This document shows, one piece after another, positions 42,460-51,473 of a stretch of DNA of 64,000 bases. How positions within the stretch are numbered: position 1 is the stretch's first letter; each line of letters opens with the position of its first letter. The notes beneath the pieces were generated by a model. It was not told the origin of the DNA. It worked only from the letters and a program-made list of their open reading frames with translations, and made no database searches. The stretch spans positions 1,178,001 to 1,242,000 of the forward strand of contig CAWAWN010000002.1 in NCBI GenBank assembly GCA_963785815.1, in the 5' to 3' direction. This DNA comes from UBA4742 sp963785815 (GTDB lineage Bacteria > Actinomycetota > Acidimicrobiia > Acidimicrobiales > Acidimicrobilacustridaceae). Position numbers and translations under genes: made by a program.

Positions 42460-43335
42460 TCAGCCCAGCGGCCCGGCGTGATGGGGGACCAGCTCGCCCC
42501 GGGCGAAGTGGTCAGCCCGGGTGTGGAGGGTGGGACCGATCGAGTCGACGTCGAGCATGAGGATGAAGCGCTCGGCCCGGATGCCCTCGATGACCATGCG
42601 GGCCAGCTCGTCGAGGTCCTGCCAGGGCAGCTCGTAACCGCCCGCCTTGGCCTGGGCCTCGAGCGTCTCGACGGTCATGGGCGTCGTCTTGCGGGGCACC
42701 TCGCGGGCCAGCTCGGGCGGCCGGGTCTTCTCCGACTCCCACAGCCCGGTGCGCAGCAGCCCGCCCGAGGGGTAGAAGATCGAGGCCCGCAGGCGAGTCT
42801 GCTCGGATTCGAGCTGGCTGGCCAGGCACTCGGTCAGCACGCTCACCGAAGCCTTGGAGGCGGCATACACCGAGGCGGTGGGCAGGGGAGAGATGCCGCC
42901 GTCGCCCGAGGACGTGTTGATCACGTGGCCCTCCTCGCCGGCGGCGATCATGCGGGGCACGAAGGCCAGCACGCCGTGGACCACGCCCATCACGTTGACC
43001 GAGTGCACCCAGCGCCAGTCGTTGATCGTGGTCTCCCACATCAGCGACGAGGGCGCGCCCACCCCGGCGTTGTTGCACAGGATGTGGCAGGCGCCGAAGG
43101 CGTGGTAGGTGCGGTCGGCCAGGGCGGCCACCGAGTCGGCGTCGGTGACGTCGGTGGGCACGCCGATGACCTCACCTCGGGCCGAGAGCTCCGACACCGT
43201 CTGGGCCAGCAGCTCGGCTTGCACGTCGGCCAGCACCACCCTGGCCCCTTCGCCCAGCAGCTCCTCGGCCAGCGCCTTGCCGATGCCGCCACCCCCGCCG
43301 GTGATCACCGCCACCTTGCCTCGTAGCTCCTGCAT
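42460..43335 (-). CDS. Short-chain dehydrogenase/reductase
   Basis: A 291-residue classical SDR. TGGGGGIG (residues 12-19) binds NAD(P); NNAG (88-91), the catalytic Ser around 142-143, Tyr157 and Lys161 (YAASK) are present. It should interconvert an alcohol and ketone in a catabolic route. ATG at 43335 is placed after GGAGG in the mRNA. It is divergent from the amidohydrolase at 43449 and shares the motif-bearing 113-base region with it. Confidence 0.92.
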   Translation of the reverse strand: MQELRGKVAVITGGGGGIGKALAEELLGEGARVVLADVQAELLAQTVSELSARGEVIGVPTDVTDADSVAALADRTYHAFGACHILCNNAGVGAPSSLMWETTINDWRWVHSVNVMGVVHGVLAFVPRMIAAGEEGHVINTSSGDGGISPLPTASVYAASKASVSVLTECLASQLESEQTRLRASIFYPSGGLLRTGLWESEKTRPPELAREVPRKTTPMTVETLEAQAKAGGYELPWQDLDELARMVIEGIRAERFILMLDVDSIGPTLHTRADHFARGELVPHHAGPLG

Positions 43336-43401
43336 GGATCCTCCGACCTCTCCGACGGCTGCCACGTCTGCGACGACCCGGTCCGGGGCCTGTCCGACCG
43401 A

Positions 43402-43425
43402 ATTATCACACCATATTCGGAAACT
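43402..43425 (+). promoter_or_regulatory. AT-rich motif upstream of an amidohydrolase and SDR (copy 2)
   Basis: Begins ATTATCA, ends TTCGGAAACT, and matches copy 1 at 41133 in 18 of 24 positions. An inverted repeat CCGAAT / ATTCGG (43398-43403 and 43415-43420) overlaps it. Located in the divergent gap between the SDR and the amidohydrolase at 43449, so it could serve both. Confidence 0.45.
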
Positions 43426-43448
43426 CGGCGGCGCGTAGGCTGGCAGCC

Positions 43449-44561
43449 GTGCCCGACGACCCGGTGACCGGTGTGATCCGTGACCTGGACTCGCACCTGC
43501 TCATCCCACCCGAGCACCTGCGCCAGTCCATCGGGCCGCTCGGGCGGGTGGCGGCGCCCCTCCTGCGCATGGACCAGGGTCGGCGGGGCACGGCCGACGC
43601 CGGCGAGCAGGCCGCCACGCCCGACACGGTGTGGAAGACCAAGGGCTTCGCCGCCCCCGGCGCCTTCGACCTGGATCGTCGGGTCGAGGCCCTCGACCTC
43701 ATGGGGATCCAACGCCAGCTCGTGCTCCCGGCCGTCATGGTCGTGCTGGCGGCCTGGACCCCGCCCGGCCACGGCAGCCGCCTGGCCGAGCGCTACAACC
43801 GGTTCGTGGCCGAGTGGGCCGCGCCCCGCCGCGACCGGTTCGTGCCGGCCGGCCTGGTCCCCACCGGCGACGTCGGCGCCATCGCCAAGACGATCGATGC
43901 CGGCCTGGCTGTAGGCGTGGGGGCCTTCGTGATGCCCCACGGCCAGCCCATGGGTGGCGTCTCGCCGGCCGCCGCCGTGTTCGACCCGATCTGGGCCCGG
44001 CTGGCCGAGGCGGGCGTGCCCGCCATCATCCACGTCGGCGGCGAGATGGGATTCACCTCCAGGCACTGGGCCCAGACCCCTGACCTCGACCGCCTGCGGG
44101 CGGCCGACAACCCCGACAGCGAACCCATCGGCCCCTGGCTGCTGGCCACCCTGGGTCTGGCGCCGGCCAACTTCCTGACCACCCTGGCCTACGGCGGGGT
44201 CTTCGAGCGCCATCCCGGCCTGCGCCTGGGGGCCATCGAGATGGGTGGCCAGTGGCTGGGACCGCTGGCCGAGGTCCTCGACCAGCGGGCCGACATGTCC
44301 GGCCGAACCCGGGCCCTGCCCTCGAAGCCGTCGGAGTACCTGCGTCGGGCGGTGCGGGTCACGCCGTTCCCCCAGGAGCCGATCGACACCTACCTCGACC
44401 GGTGGGGCCTCGACGAGATGTGGGCCTTCTCGACCGACTTCCCCCACGCCGAGGGCGGCACCACCCCGTTGGAGGACTACCAGCGCACGCTGGCCGGCCC
44501 CGAGCGGACCGATCAGCGCCGGCGGTTCTTCGTCGACAACGGCTCGTTCCTGATCGGCTGA
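43449..44561 (+). CDS. Amidohydrolase-2 family protein
   Basis: A 370-residue barrel hydrolase with GTG start at 43449. DLDSHLLIPPEHL provides the first metal ligands, IIHVGGEMG and AIEMGGQWL the middle His/Glu region, and AFSTDFPHAEGGT the final Asp. It is the fourth member of this family in 6 kb. A terminator-like hairpin follows four bases after the stop. Likely part of a route for a cyclic carboxylic compound, which I cannot identify. Confidence 0.85.
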   Translation: MPDDPVTGVIRDLDSHLLIPPEHLRQSIGPLGRVAAPLLRMDQGRRGTADAGEQAATPDTVWKTKGFAAPGAFDLDRRVEALDLMGIQRQLVLPAVMVVLAAWTPPGHGSRLAERYNRFVAEWAAPRRDRFVPAGLVPTGDVGAIAKTIDAGLAVGVGAFVMPHGQPMGGVSPAAAVFDPIWARLAEAGVPAIIHVGGEMGFTSRHWAQTPDLDRLRAADNPDSEPIGPWLLATLGLAPANFLTTLAYGGVFERHPGLRLGAIEMGGQWLGPLAEVLDQRADMSGRTRALPSKPSEYLRRAVRVTPFPQEPIDTYLDRWGLDEMWAFSTDFPHAEGGTTPLEDYQRTLAGPERTDQRRRFFVDNGSFLIG

Positions 44562-44564
44562 GCA

Positions 44565-44584
44565 GGTGCGCCGTCCGGCGCACC
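44565..44584 (+). terminator. Terminator-like hairpin, second copy
   Basis: Stem GGTGCGCC / GGCGCACC with GTCC loop, directly after the amidohydrolase stop. Stem and flanking GACC are the same as the hairpin after asd at 27814. It probably ends transcription of the amidohydrolase gene before the next promoter. Confidence 0.65.
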
Positions 44585-44632
44585 GACCAGGAGGTCGGCT
44601 GGAGCGCCCGGACTGGGTCGGACAGGATGGAA

Positions 44633-44656
44633 GATGATATGCAATATGTGACTCGG
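44633..44656 (+). promoter_or_regulatory. AT-rich motif upstream of the tandem VOC gene
   Basis: The stretch begins GATGATATG, has AATATG in the middle and ends CTCGG; it agrees at 18 of 24 positions with the one at 48300-48323 near the GntR gene. It lies 44 bases ahead of the ATG at 44700, in the position of a promoter or operator. Confidence 0.42.
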
Positions 44657-44699
44657 CGTCGTGGGAGACGCCAGGAACCGCCGCGGAGGAGTGAACCTG

Positions 44700-45488
44700 A
44701 TGACCGAATCGGTCGGCCAGTACTGCATCTACGTCCGAGACCTCGACGAGTCGGTCCGCTTCTACGAGGCGCTCGGGTTGTCCTGCACCAGCCGCACCGA
44801 CCTGGATCAGGCCCGCGAGGCGATCATCCAGCAGCCCGGCAAGGGGGGCAAGCTGCAGCTGGCCCAGCGGATCGACCAGGACGGCCCCATCGACATGGGC
44901 AACGCCTTCTGGAAGCTCTACGTGGCCACCAACGACATCGAGCGGGTGGCCGCCCAGGCCGTGGCCGCTGGGGCCGAGGTGGTCTCGCCGGTCGAGCGCC
45001 TGGACCGGTGGCCCATGTCCATCGGGTTCGTGACCGATCCCAGCGGCTACCTGGTCGAGCTCACCCAACGACACCCCTGGCAGGACGGCGATGCCGAGAC
45101 CCCGGTGTGGCTGGGCCAGTACTGCATCTACGTGTCCGACCTCGAGGCGTCGGTCCGGTTCTACGAGACCCTGGGCCTGTCGTGCACGAGCCGCACCGAC
45201 ATCCCCGGCCACGCCGAAGCCATCCTCGAGCAGCCCGAGGTGGGCGGCAAGCTGCAGTTGGCCCAGCAGCTCGACCCCGTCGGTCCCATCGACATGGGCA
45301 CCTCCATGTGGAAGCTGTACGTCAACACCGATGACTGCGCCGGCCTGCACGCCCGCGCCGTGGCGGCCGGCCACACGTCGGTCATGGAGCCGATGGCCCT
45401 CGACCGTTGGCCGGTCACCGTGGCCTTCGTGGCCGATCCCGACGGCTATCAGGTCGAGTTGGTGGAGCGCCACGCCGATGCCAGCTGA
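44700..45488 (+). CDS. Tandem two-domain VOC (glyoxalase-fold) protein
   Basis: A 262-residue protein built from two VOC domains of about 130 residues (GQYCIYVRDLDESVRFYEALGLSCT and GQYCIYVSDLEASVRFYETLGLSCT). Each domain has paired His/Glu positions typical of metalloenzymes such as glyoxalase I and extradiol dioxygenases (FVTDPSGYLVEL, FVADPDGYQVEL). The similarity between the halves indicates a duplication within the gene. ATG at 44700 has GGAGGAGTGA ahead; GTG at 44661 is less supported. The catalysed reaction is unknown. Confidence 0.85.
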   Translation: MTESVGQYCIYVRDLDESVRFYEALGLSCTSRTDLDQAREAIIQQPGKGGKLQLAQRIDQDGPIDMGNAFWKLYVATNDIERVAAQAVAAGAEVVSPVERLDRWPMSIGFVTDPSGYLVELTQRHPWQDGDAETPVWLGQYCIYVSDLEASVRFYETLGLSCTSRTDIPGHAEAILEQPEVGGKLQLAQQLDPVGPIDMGTSMWKLYVNTDDCAGLHARAVAAGHTSVMEPMALDRWPVTVAFVADPDGYQVELVERHADAS

Positions 45489-45518
45489 GCGCCGGAGGAC
45501 CCGCCGGGTCCCGCTGGC

Positions 45519-45530
45519 TAGAGTTCTCTA
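45519..45530. promoter_or_regulatory. Short palindrome upstream of the Rieske oxygenase gene
   Basis: TAGAG-TT-CTCTA, 97 bases ahead of the start at 45627, resembles the arms of the palindrome at 38330. Spacer lengths differ (two versus five bases), so a common regulator is uncertain. Confidence 0.35.
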
Positions 45531-45626
45531 CCCAGGATCGGAAACTGTGGGATCGACGGGTTCCGCCCGCTTCCCGATCGTCTCGATCACATCGATGCGC
45601 CGCCTACCGGCGCTCCGGGGGTTGAC

Positions 45627-46670
45627 ATGGCCGACATGACCAAGGACCTGGCGCTGGGCAGCCTCACGTCGACTCCGCCGAACCTCGACAACGGGGGGTT
45701 GCCGGCCGGCCTGCCCATGCCCCGCGCCCCCGAACTGCTGGACGACCTCGACCAGCGGGTCCGGGTCACGCACTTCCAGGAGCCCCGCTACCCCTACCCG
45801 GTGCCGAACGGCTGGTTCGTGGTGGCCGAGGCCGCGGACCTCGTTCCCGGCGACGTGCGCGCCCTGCACTACTTCGACCGCGACCTGGTGCTCTACCGCG
45901 CCGCCGGCGGCGCGCCGCGGCTGCTCGACGCCCACTGCCCGCACCTGGGCGCCCACCTGGCGGTGGGAGGTCGGGTCGAGGACGACTGCCTGCGCTGCCC
46001 CTTCCACGGGTGGAAGTTCGACGGCGACAGCGGGCGCTGCGTCGACATCCCCTACGGCGACACGACGCGCATCCCGCCCCGGGCCCACGCCCGCTCCTAT
46101 CCGACCATCGAGCGCAACCACATGATCTGGGCCTGGTACCACGCCAAGGGCGACGAGCCCTTCTACGAGGTGCCCGAGGTGCCCGAGTTCCACGACGACG
46201 ACTGGACGCCCATCCTGGTGCGGGACTTCGAGATCCGGGTGTCGGCCCAGGACATGGCCGAGAACAACGTGGACTTCTCCCATTTCCGCTACGTGCACGG
46301 CACCGAGGCCATCCCCGAGGACGAGTTCGTCGTGGAGGGCACCTACAAGCGGGCGGTCGGCCTCGACGGCAACTTCGTGCGGGAGGGCTACGGGCTCGGC
46401 CTGGGCGTGCTGCGGGTCAAGGGCTGGGTCACCTTCCTGTCGTCCACCACGCCCATCGATGCCGGCAACGTGCACGTGCGCTGGATCTTCACCGCCCCCA
46501 AGGCCAACGGTGCCGAGTCCGTCGAGAAGGCGGCCGCCTCGTTCTGCGCCGGCGTGACCCAGGACATCCCGATCTGGGAGAACAAGCTGTACCGCGACCC
46601 GCCCATCATCACCAAGACCGAGAAGCTCATCCTCGAGCACCGGCGCTGGTCGGAGCAGTTCTACTCCTGA
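45627..46670 (+). CDS. Rieske non-heme iron oxygenase, oxygenase component
   Basis: A 347-residue oxygenase. The Rieske cluster ligands are Cys104, His106, Cys124 and His127 (AHCPHLGAH; RCPFHGW). The mononuclear iron site is AENNVDFSHFRYVHG with His219 and His224. The length, the linker and the sequence around the iron site are like the KshA-type monooxygenases of actinobacteria (steroid 9-alpha-hydroxylase) but substrate cannot be inferred. It needs a separate reductase, not found here. ATG at 45627 is followed by the expected N-terminal helix. The end overlaps the convergent TetR gene by 10 bases. Confidence 0.88.
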   Translation: MADMTKDLALGSLTSTPPNLDNGGLPAGLPMPRAPELLDDLDQRVRVTHFQEPRYPYPVPNGWFVVAEAADLVPGDVRALHYFDRDLVLYRAAGGAPRLLDAHCPHLGAHLAVGGRVEDDCLRCPFHGWKFDGDSGRCVDIPYGDTTRIPPRAHARSYPTIERNHMIWAWYHAKGDEPFYEVPEVPEFHDDDWTPILVRDFEIRVSAQDMAENNVDFSHFRYVHGTEAIPEDEFVVEGTYKRAVGLDGNFVREGYGLGLGVLRVKGWVTFLSSTTPIDAGNVHVRWIFTAPKANGAESVEKAAASFCAGVTQDIPIWENKLYRDPPIITKTEKLILEHRRWSEQFYS

Positions 46671-47425
46671 GCGCGGGGGCGGGCCCGCTCGGCTCGCCGC
46701 AACCGGGCGCGCACCGCCGGCCACGGCTCGTCGCGGTCGCGCACCATCCCCCGCAGGATCGACAGCAGCCCCGGGTCGAACAGGGTGGCCGGATCGATGC
46801 CGCCGGCGGCCACCGCGGCCCGCAGGTGGGGGAGCTCCTCGGGCCGGTGGTCGGCCAGCACCCGGTCGAAGCCGTCGTCGGCGGGCAGCCCGTCGCCCAG
46901 CGTGCGGTCCTGGCGGATGGCGTTGACGGCGGCACCGATGGCGTAGGCCGTGACCGTGGTGTAGGCCGCCACCGCGTCCGTGATCGTGAAGCCCTCTCGG
47001 ACCAGCACGACCAGGACCTGTTCGTAGATCTCCGAGGTGCGGTCGAACCCGATGGCCCCTTCCAGGTACTGCTTGAGCAGCTCGGGCTGGTCCCGGAAGG
47101 CGTCGCGGTTGTAGTGGGCCCACTCGAACAGCCACACCGCCCAGTGCTGGCCGCGGTCGCGGGGCAGCTCGAGGTGCGAGGCGGAGTACTCGGCGGTCAG
47201 GCGCAGCAGGTCGTCCTTGCCGCCCACGTGGTGGTACAGCCCGGGGACGCTCACGCCCAACCGATCGGCCACCGACTTCATGGTCAGGTCGGCCAGACCG
47301 ATCTCGTGGGCGGCGCGGGCGATCATCTGGCGATCGAGCTTGGGTGGTCGCCCCACGCGTCGCTTGACCGAGGTGGCACCGGCGTCGGGCGACGGGACCT
47401 GGTTCACCCGCCCGTTCTCCGGCAT
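46661..47425 (-). CDS. TetR-family regulator
   Basis: A 254-residue protein. The DNA-binding part is VGRPPKLDRQMIARAAHEIGLADLTMKSVADRLGVSVPGLYHHVGGKDDLL; the C-terminal domain (YEQVLVVLVREGFTITDAVAAYTTVTAYAIGAAVNAI) resembles the TetR ligand-binding fold. It is convergent with the Rieske gene. ATG at 47425 is the likely start. It may control the local catabolic genes. Confidence 0.86.
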   Translation of the reverse strand: MPENGRVNQVPSPDAGATSVKRRVGRPPKLDRQMIARAAHEIGLADLTMKSVADRLGVSVPGLYHHVGGKDDLLRLTAEYSASHLELPRDRGQHWAVWLFEWAHYNRDAFRDQPELLKQYLEGAIGFDRTSEIYEQVLVVLVREGFTITDAVAAYTTVTAYAIGAAVNAIRQDRTLGDGLPADDGFDRVLADHRPEELPHLRAAVAAGGIDPATLFDPGLLSILRGMVRDRDEPWPAVRARLRRAERARPRAQE

Positions 47426-47529
47426 GGCTGCACAGTACCGGGACGGCCAGGAGCGCTCAGCCTTCCCGAACTTGCGCTGGAAATCGCCCCCGGGAGGGCG
47501 GGAACAAACGCACGTTCGTCGGTGCGGGG

Positions 47530-48260
47530 TCAGCGCTCGGTTGACGCCGGCTCGAAGAGTCCCCGCGCCTCGAACAGGGCGACCACCTTGTCGCCCACCT
47601 GGCGCATCATGCGGATGTAGTCGTCGGACGCCTGGTCGCCGTCGCCGACGCGCATCGCCTTGGCGATCGCGCCCAGGCCCCGCTTCTCGACCCCCACGGC
47701 GTCGGGCACGGCCGCGAAGAAGTTGCCCGGCACCAGGGCCGAGATGGCGCGCAGGACGACCTGGATCTTGGCCGAGGCGGCCGCGGCCACGATCGATCCG
47801 TGGAAGGCGATCGACAGGCGCTGCCACTCCGCCGGCTCGGTGGCCCGGGTGAAGTTGCGGTGGATGCTGGCCAGCGCGTCGGCCAGGTCGGGACCCCCCG
47901 TTCGAGGGCCCGGCGCGCCGCGAAGCCGTAGACCAGCCCGTACAGGTCGTAGTGGTCGCGCAGCGCCTGCTCGTCCAGGGCGTTGATGAACGCGCCGCGG
48001 TGCAGCTCGTTGGTGACCCAGCCCTCGCGCTCGAGCACGATCAGGGCCTCGCGCACCGGGATGCGGCTCACACCCAGCTCGGCGGCCACCGCGTCCTGCG
48101 GCACGCGCATGCCGGGCCGGAGCCGGCCGTCGAAGATCATCCACCGGATGTGGCTGGCGATCTGCTCACCGCTGCCGACGCGCACCAACGCGCCGCCAGG
48201 GGTTGGGGCAGCGCGGGTGCGGGCCGTGGGTCCGGCCGCCTGGGGGGTGGACATCTTCAT
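47530..48260 (-). pseudogene. GntR-family (FadR-like) regulator, frameshifted
   Basis: The N-terminal winged helix is intact (IASHIRWMIFDGRLRPGMRVPQDAVAAELGVSRIPVREALIVLEREGWVTNELHRGAFI) and continues to FAARRALERG. The expected continuation, GGPDLADALASIHRNFTRATEPAEWQRLSIAFHGSIV, is in another frame and runs to the TGA at 47530. One G is missing from a run of six at 47894-47899 (complement). Together it would have about 243 residues, normal for FCD-domain GntR regulators. It lies divergent from a solute-binding lipoprotein it may control. Confidence 0.75.
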
Positions 48261-48299
48261 ATGTTATGCAGTCTCTTCCACCGCCCGGGCCCCCTCCAG

Positions 48300-48323
48300 G
48301 ATTGTATGTAATATTCGGCTCGG
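48300..48323 (+). promoter_or_regulatory. AT-rich motif between gntR and the solute-binding protein
   Basis: The stretch starts GATTGTATG, contains AATATTCGG and ends CTCGG, agreeing at 18 of 24 positions with 44633-44656. A second AT-rich block CATATGTTATGCA (48258-48270) lies next to the gntR start. One or both may be a GntR operator. Confidence 0.42.
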
Positions 48324-48389
48324 GGTTCCCACCCGGCCCCGGTCGGTGGCCGGGTCCGACTTCGAGGGGCCCGAGGAGGTCTCACGGAC

Positions 48390-50015
48390 GTGTGCCGTTC
48401 CCGAGCGCGATGGGTGGTCCTGGCCGCCACCACCATGGCTGTCGTCCTGCTGGCCGGCTGCTCCGGATCGTCGGGCTCGGCCCGCACGACCACAGGTTCG
48501 TCCGACCAGACCCCCCGGGCCGGGGGCCAGTTGGTGTTCGGCGTCAACGGCGAGACCAACGGCTGGAACCCCCACCGCGACGAGTGGGCCCAGCCCGGCA
48601 CCGTGGTGGGGTCGTCGGTGCTCGAGCCGCTGGCCACCACCGGCCACGACCTCACCGCCCAGCCCTGGCTGGCCACGTCGTGGTCGCCGAACGCCACCTA
48701 CGACAGCTGGACCGTCCACCTGCGCACCGGCGTGACCTTCCAGGACGGTGAGGCCTTCGACGCCGCCGCCGTCAAGCAGAACCTCGACGACGCGGCCAGC
48801 GCACCCCTGTCGGGCGAGGCCATCGGCCCGATGTTCAAGCAGGTGGCGGTGGTCGACGACCACACCGTGCAGGTCGACCTGACCCAGCCCTGGGCCGCCT
48901 TCCCGGTCAGCTTCCTCAACGGCCAGTCGGCCATGATGATGGCCCCGAAGATGCTGGACTCGGCCGACCACGGCCAGAGCCACCCCATCGGCACCGGACC
49001 GTTCACCTTCGTGTCGTGGCAGCCGGGCGCCACGTTCGTGACCCGGAAGAACCCGACCTACTGGCAGCACGGCCTGCCCCACCTCGACGGCCTCACCTTC
49101 AAGGTGCTGACCGACCCCACCACCCAGGGCGCCGCCGTGCAGAGCGGCGACGTCGGCGTCATGTTCACCTCCAGCGCCCAGGTGGCCATCCAGCTCGCCG
49201 GCCAGACCACCCAGGTGCGGAACTGGACGACCGAGCCGGGCACCGTGATCACCAACACGCTGACCACGGTCGACGGCAAGCCCAACCCGCTGTCCAACCT
49301 GCACGCCCGGCTGGCCCTGGCCTACGCCACCAACCGGGTGGTCCTGGCTGCCCAGCAGGGCCAGGGCGTCCAGAGCGGCAACTCGCCGTTCCCACCCGAC
49401 AGCCCCTGGGGCCTGCCCCAGAGCCAGAACGGCTACCCGACCTACTCGCTGGCCAAAGCCCGCCAGCAGGTGGCGCTCTACCAGAGCCAGACCGGTCAGC
49501 CCTCGCTCAGCTTCACGCTGGCGGGCACCCCCGACGTGACCACCCAGCGGGTGATGCAGATCCTCCAGGCCCAGTGGAAGCAGGCCGGCATCGACGCCCA
49601 GCTGTCGGGCATCGACCAGGCCACGTTCATCACCCAGGTGGTGGCCGGCAACTACGAAGCGGCCATGTTCACCTTCTACAGCTCGCCCGATCCCGACCAG
49701 GACCACTACTTCTGGTCGGCGGACACGGCCCAGGGCGAGGGCAAGGTGTCGATCAACTTCACCCAGTACACGACGCCCAAGATGGAGGCGGACCTGAAGG
49801 TGGGCCGCCAGAGCCCGTCGACCCCGGCCCGCAAGGCCGCCTACGACGACCTGGTCCACCAGATCAACGCCGCGGCGGTGAACATCTGGACCTTCTCCAC
49901 GCCCTACTCGCTGATCGCCCGGCCGTCGGTGCACGGGCTGCCGGCCGGGCCGACCGCGGCCCCGTTCGGCAACATCCAGCCCAAGACGTGGCTGGCCGGG
50001 CTGTGGATCAGTTGA
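48390..50015 (+). CDS. ABC transporter solute-binding lipoprotein (SBP_bac_5, peptide/opine type)
   Basis: A 541-residue exported lipoprotein. The signal peptide ends in VVLLAGC (Cys24 lipobox), then GGQLVFGVNGETNGWNPHRDEW and QPWLATSWSPN, characteristic of family 5 binding proteins, which bind peptides, sugars or other small molecules outside the membrane. GTG at 48390 lies after GAGGAGG. No permease or ATPase genes for this importer follow in the window, so they are elsewhere or it acts alone. Confidence 0.9.
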   Translation: MCRSRARWVVLAATTMAVVLLAGCSGSSGSARTTTGSSDQTPRAGGQLVFGVNGETNGWNPHRDEWAQPGTVVGSSVLEPLATTGHDLTAQPWLATSWSPNATYDSWTVHLRTGVTFQDGEAFDAAAVKQNLDDAASAPLSGEAIGPMFKQVAVVDDHTVQVDLTQPWAAFPVSFLNGQSAMMMAPKMLDSADHGQSHPIGTGPFTFVSWQPGATFVTRKNPTYWQHGLPHLDGLTFKVLTDPTTQGAAVQSGDVGVMFTSSAQVAIQLAGQTTQVRNWTTEPGTVITNTLTTVDGKPNPLSNLHARLALAYATNRVVLAAQQGQGVQSGNSPFPPDSPWGLPQSQNGYPTYSLAKARQQVALYQSQTGQPSLSFTLAGTPDVTTQRVMQILQAQWKQAGIDAQLSGIDQATFITQVVAGNYEAAMFTFYSSPDPDQDHYFWSADTAQGEGKVSINFTQYTTPKMEADLKVGRQSPSTPARKAAYDDLVHQINAAAVNIWTFSTPYSLIARPSVHGLPAGPTAAPFGNIQPKTWLAGLWIS

Positions 50016-51060
50016 CGGTGCCGACCCACTTGGCGATGGCCGCGATCACGGCCGGGTCGACCACCCCGGGCGTGTCGTAGTCCTCGGGGGTGGCTGGCCC
50101 CTGGCCATCGATGAACAGGTGGTCGGCGGCGGGGAACTGCACCACGGTGACGCCGGAGCGCCCGGCCAGGCCCTTGGTCCACAAGTCGAGGTCGTCGGCC
50201 ACCGTGACCTCGTAGTCGCGACCGCCCTGGAGCAGGAGCAGCGGCTGGGGCAGGGCCCGGGCGGTGGCCACCGGGTCGTAGCGCTGCAGGTCCAGGTAGT
50301 AGGCCGGGCCGACACCGCCGAGGAGGCGGGTCGAGGGGCTCTCGGTGGCCAGCGCCGGGCTGTCCACCTGCGCGGCGACCGCGGTCATCTCTCGCACCTG
50401 GGCCGCGTACTGAGGGCCGATGGGGGCGGGCAGGCTGGCCAGGTAGCGGGTCTGGCGCAGCAGGGCGGCCCCGAAGTGCTCGGCGCTGGCGGCCATGAGG
50501 ATGACCCCGGCCACCTGGGGCGCCTGCTGGGCGATGCGGGGTGCGAAGGTGCCGCCCTGGGAGTGGCCCAGCACGATGATGCGGTGGGGATCGATGCCGG
50601 ATCGGTGCTCGAGCAGGGTGACGGCGGCCAGCGCGTCGGGCACGTACTCGTCGCTGGCGGTGAAGGTCTTGGGGTCGATGGAGGTGGGGTGGTCGTGGGT
50701 GCGCTTGTCGTAGCGGAGGGTGGCGATCCCGCGCATGCCCAGCCCCAGGGCCAGGTCCCGGAACGGCTTGTCGGACTGGTAGCTCTCGTCCTGGTCGTTG
50801 GCGCCCGAGCCCGAGACCAGCACCAGGGCGGGGAACGGCCCGGACCCGGCCGGCAGGGTCAGGGTGGCGCGCAGGGGTGGTGTGCCCACCGTCGTGGCGA
50901 TCTGTCGGGGTGGCGTGCCGGTCGCGGTGGCCGGCGGGTGGGCGGCGGCGCCCGTGGCCGCGGTGCGGGCCTGGCCGTGGCCGGAGCTGGTGCAGCCCAC
51001 GCCGACCAGCGCCACCGCCACGAGCAGCGACATCACCCCGAGCCCTCGCCGTGACCGCAC
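50008..51060 (-). CDS. Secreted or membrane-anchored alpha/beta hydrolase
   Basis: A 350-residue protein with a signal-like N-terminus (RRGLGVMSLLVAVALVGVGCTSS) whose lipobox is atypical (Gly rather than Leu/Val at -3). The hydrolase core has GSGANDQDE (oxyanion region), the nucleophile elbow VLGHSQGGTF and a late acid/histidine region (LLLLQGGRDYEV, AADHLFIDG). The fold cleaves esters or amides. GTG at 51060 starts the signal sequence. It is convergent with the binding-protein gene (8-base overlap). Confidence 0.83.
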   Translation of the reverse strand: MRSRRGLGVMSLLVAVALVGVGCTSSGHGQARTAATGAAAHPPATATGTPPRQIATTVGTPPLRATLTLPAGSGPFPALVLVSGSGANDQDESYQSDKPFRDLALGLGMRGIATLRYDKRTHDHPTSIDPKTFTASDEYVPDALAAVTLLEHRSGIDPHRIIVLGHSQGGTFAPRIAQQAPQVAGVILMAASAEHFGAALLRQTRYLASLPAPIGPQYAAQVREMTAVAAQVDSPALATESPSTRLLGGVGPAYYLDLQRYDPVATARALPQPLLLLQGGRDYEVTVADDLDLWTKGLAGRSGVTVVQFPAADHLFIDGQGPATPEDYDTPGVVDPAVIAAIAKWVGTVN

Positions 51061-51202
51061 GGCCAGGACGCTAGCGGGCGCCGGGCCCGGGGAGGCAACC
51101 CCGGGCTCGAGCCGCGGCCGGCGTAACTCGGGCGGGCCCGCGACGTCACTGCTCTCGACGAGTGCCTCGGGCTGGGGCATCCACGACGAGGAGGCAGTTC
51201 CC

Positions 51203-51472
51203 ATGACCGATCAGACCGACGCCGCCCGGACCGCAGTGGAGAAGCTGGAGCTCTTCCTGGCCGGGTTGAGCCCCGAGGAGCAGGCCGAGCTGGCGCCTCT
51301 CATCGCCGGGGGCATGGAGCGCGCCTACGAGGAGGCGCAGGGCGAGGTGGTGGGCCTGTCGGCCGAGCACCTGGAGGTCGAGCCCAAGTTCCTGCGGTTC
51401 GTCACGCCGGGCATCACCCCGACCATCCACGGGCTCGGTGGCGGAGCCTTCTTCCCGCCGATGCCCTACTGA
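51203..51472 (+). CDS. 89-residue small protein ahead of two oxidoreductases
   Basis: A short protein with an acidic helical N-terminal two-thirds (KLELFLAGLSPEEQAELAPLIAGGMERAYEEAQGE) and a different C-terminus (VTPGITPTIHGLGGGAFFPPMPY) rich in Gly, Pro and aromatic residues. ATG at 51203 follows GAGGAGG. It is one base from the acyl-CoA dehydrogenase-like gene, so translation is linked. The layout leader-like helix plus short Gly/aromatic tail recalls peptide precursors, but nothing else proves this. Confidence 0.7.
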   Translation: MTDQTDAARTAVEKLELFLAGLSPEEQAELAPLIAGGMERAYEEAQGEVVGLSAEHLEVEPKFLRFVTPGITPTIHGLGGGAFFPPMPY

Positions 51473-51473
51473 G

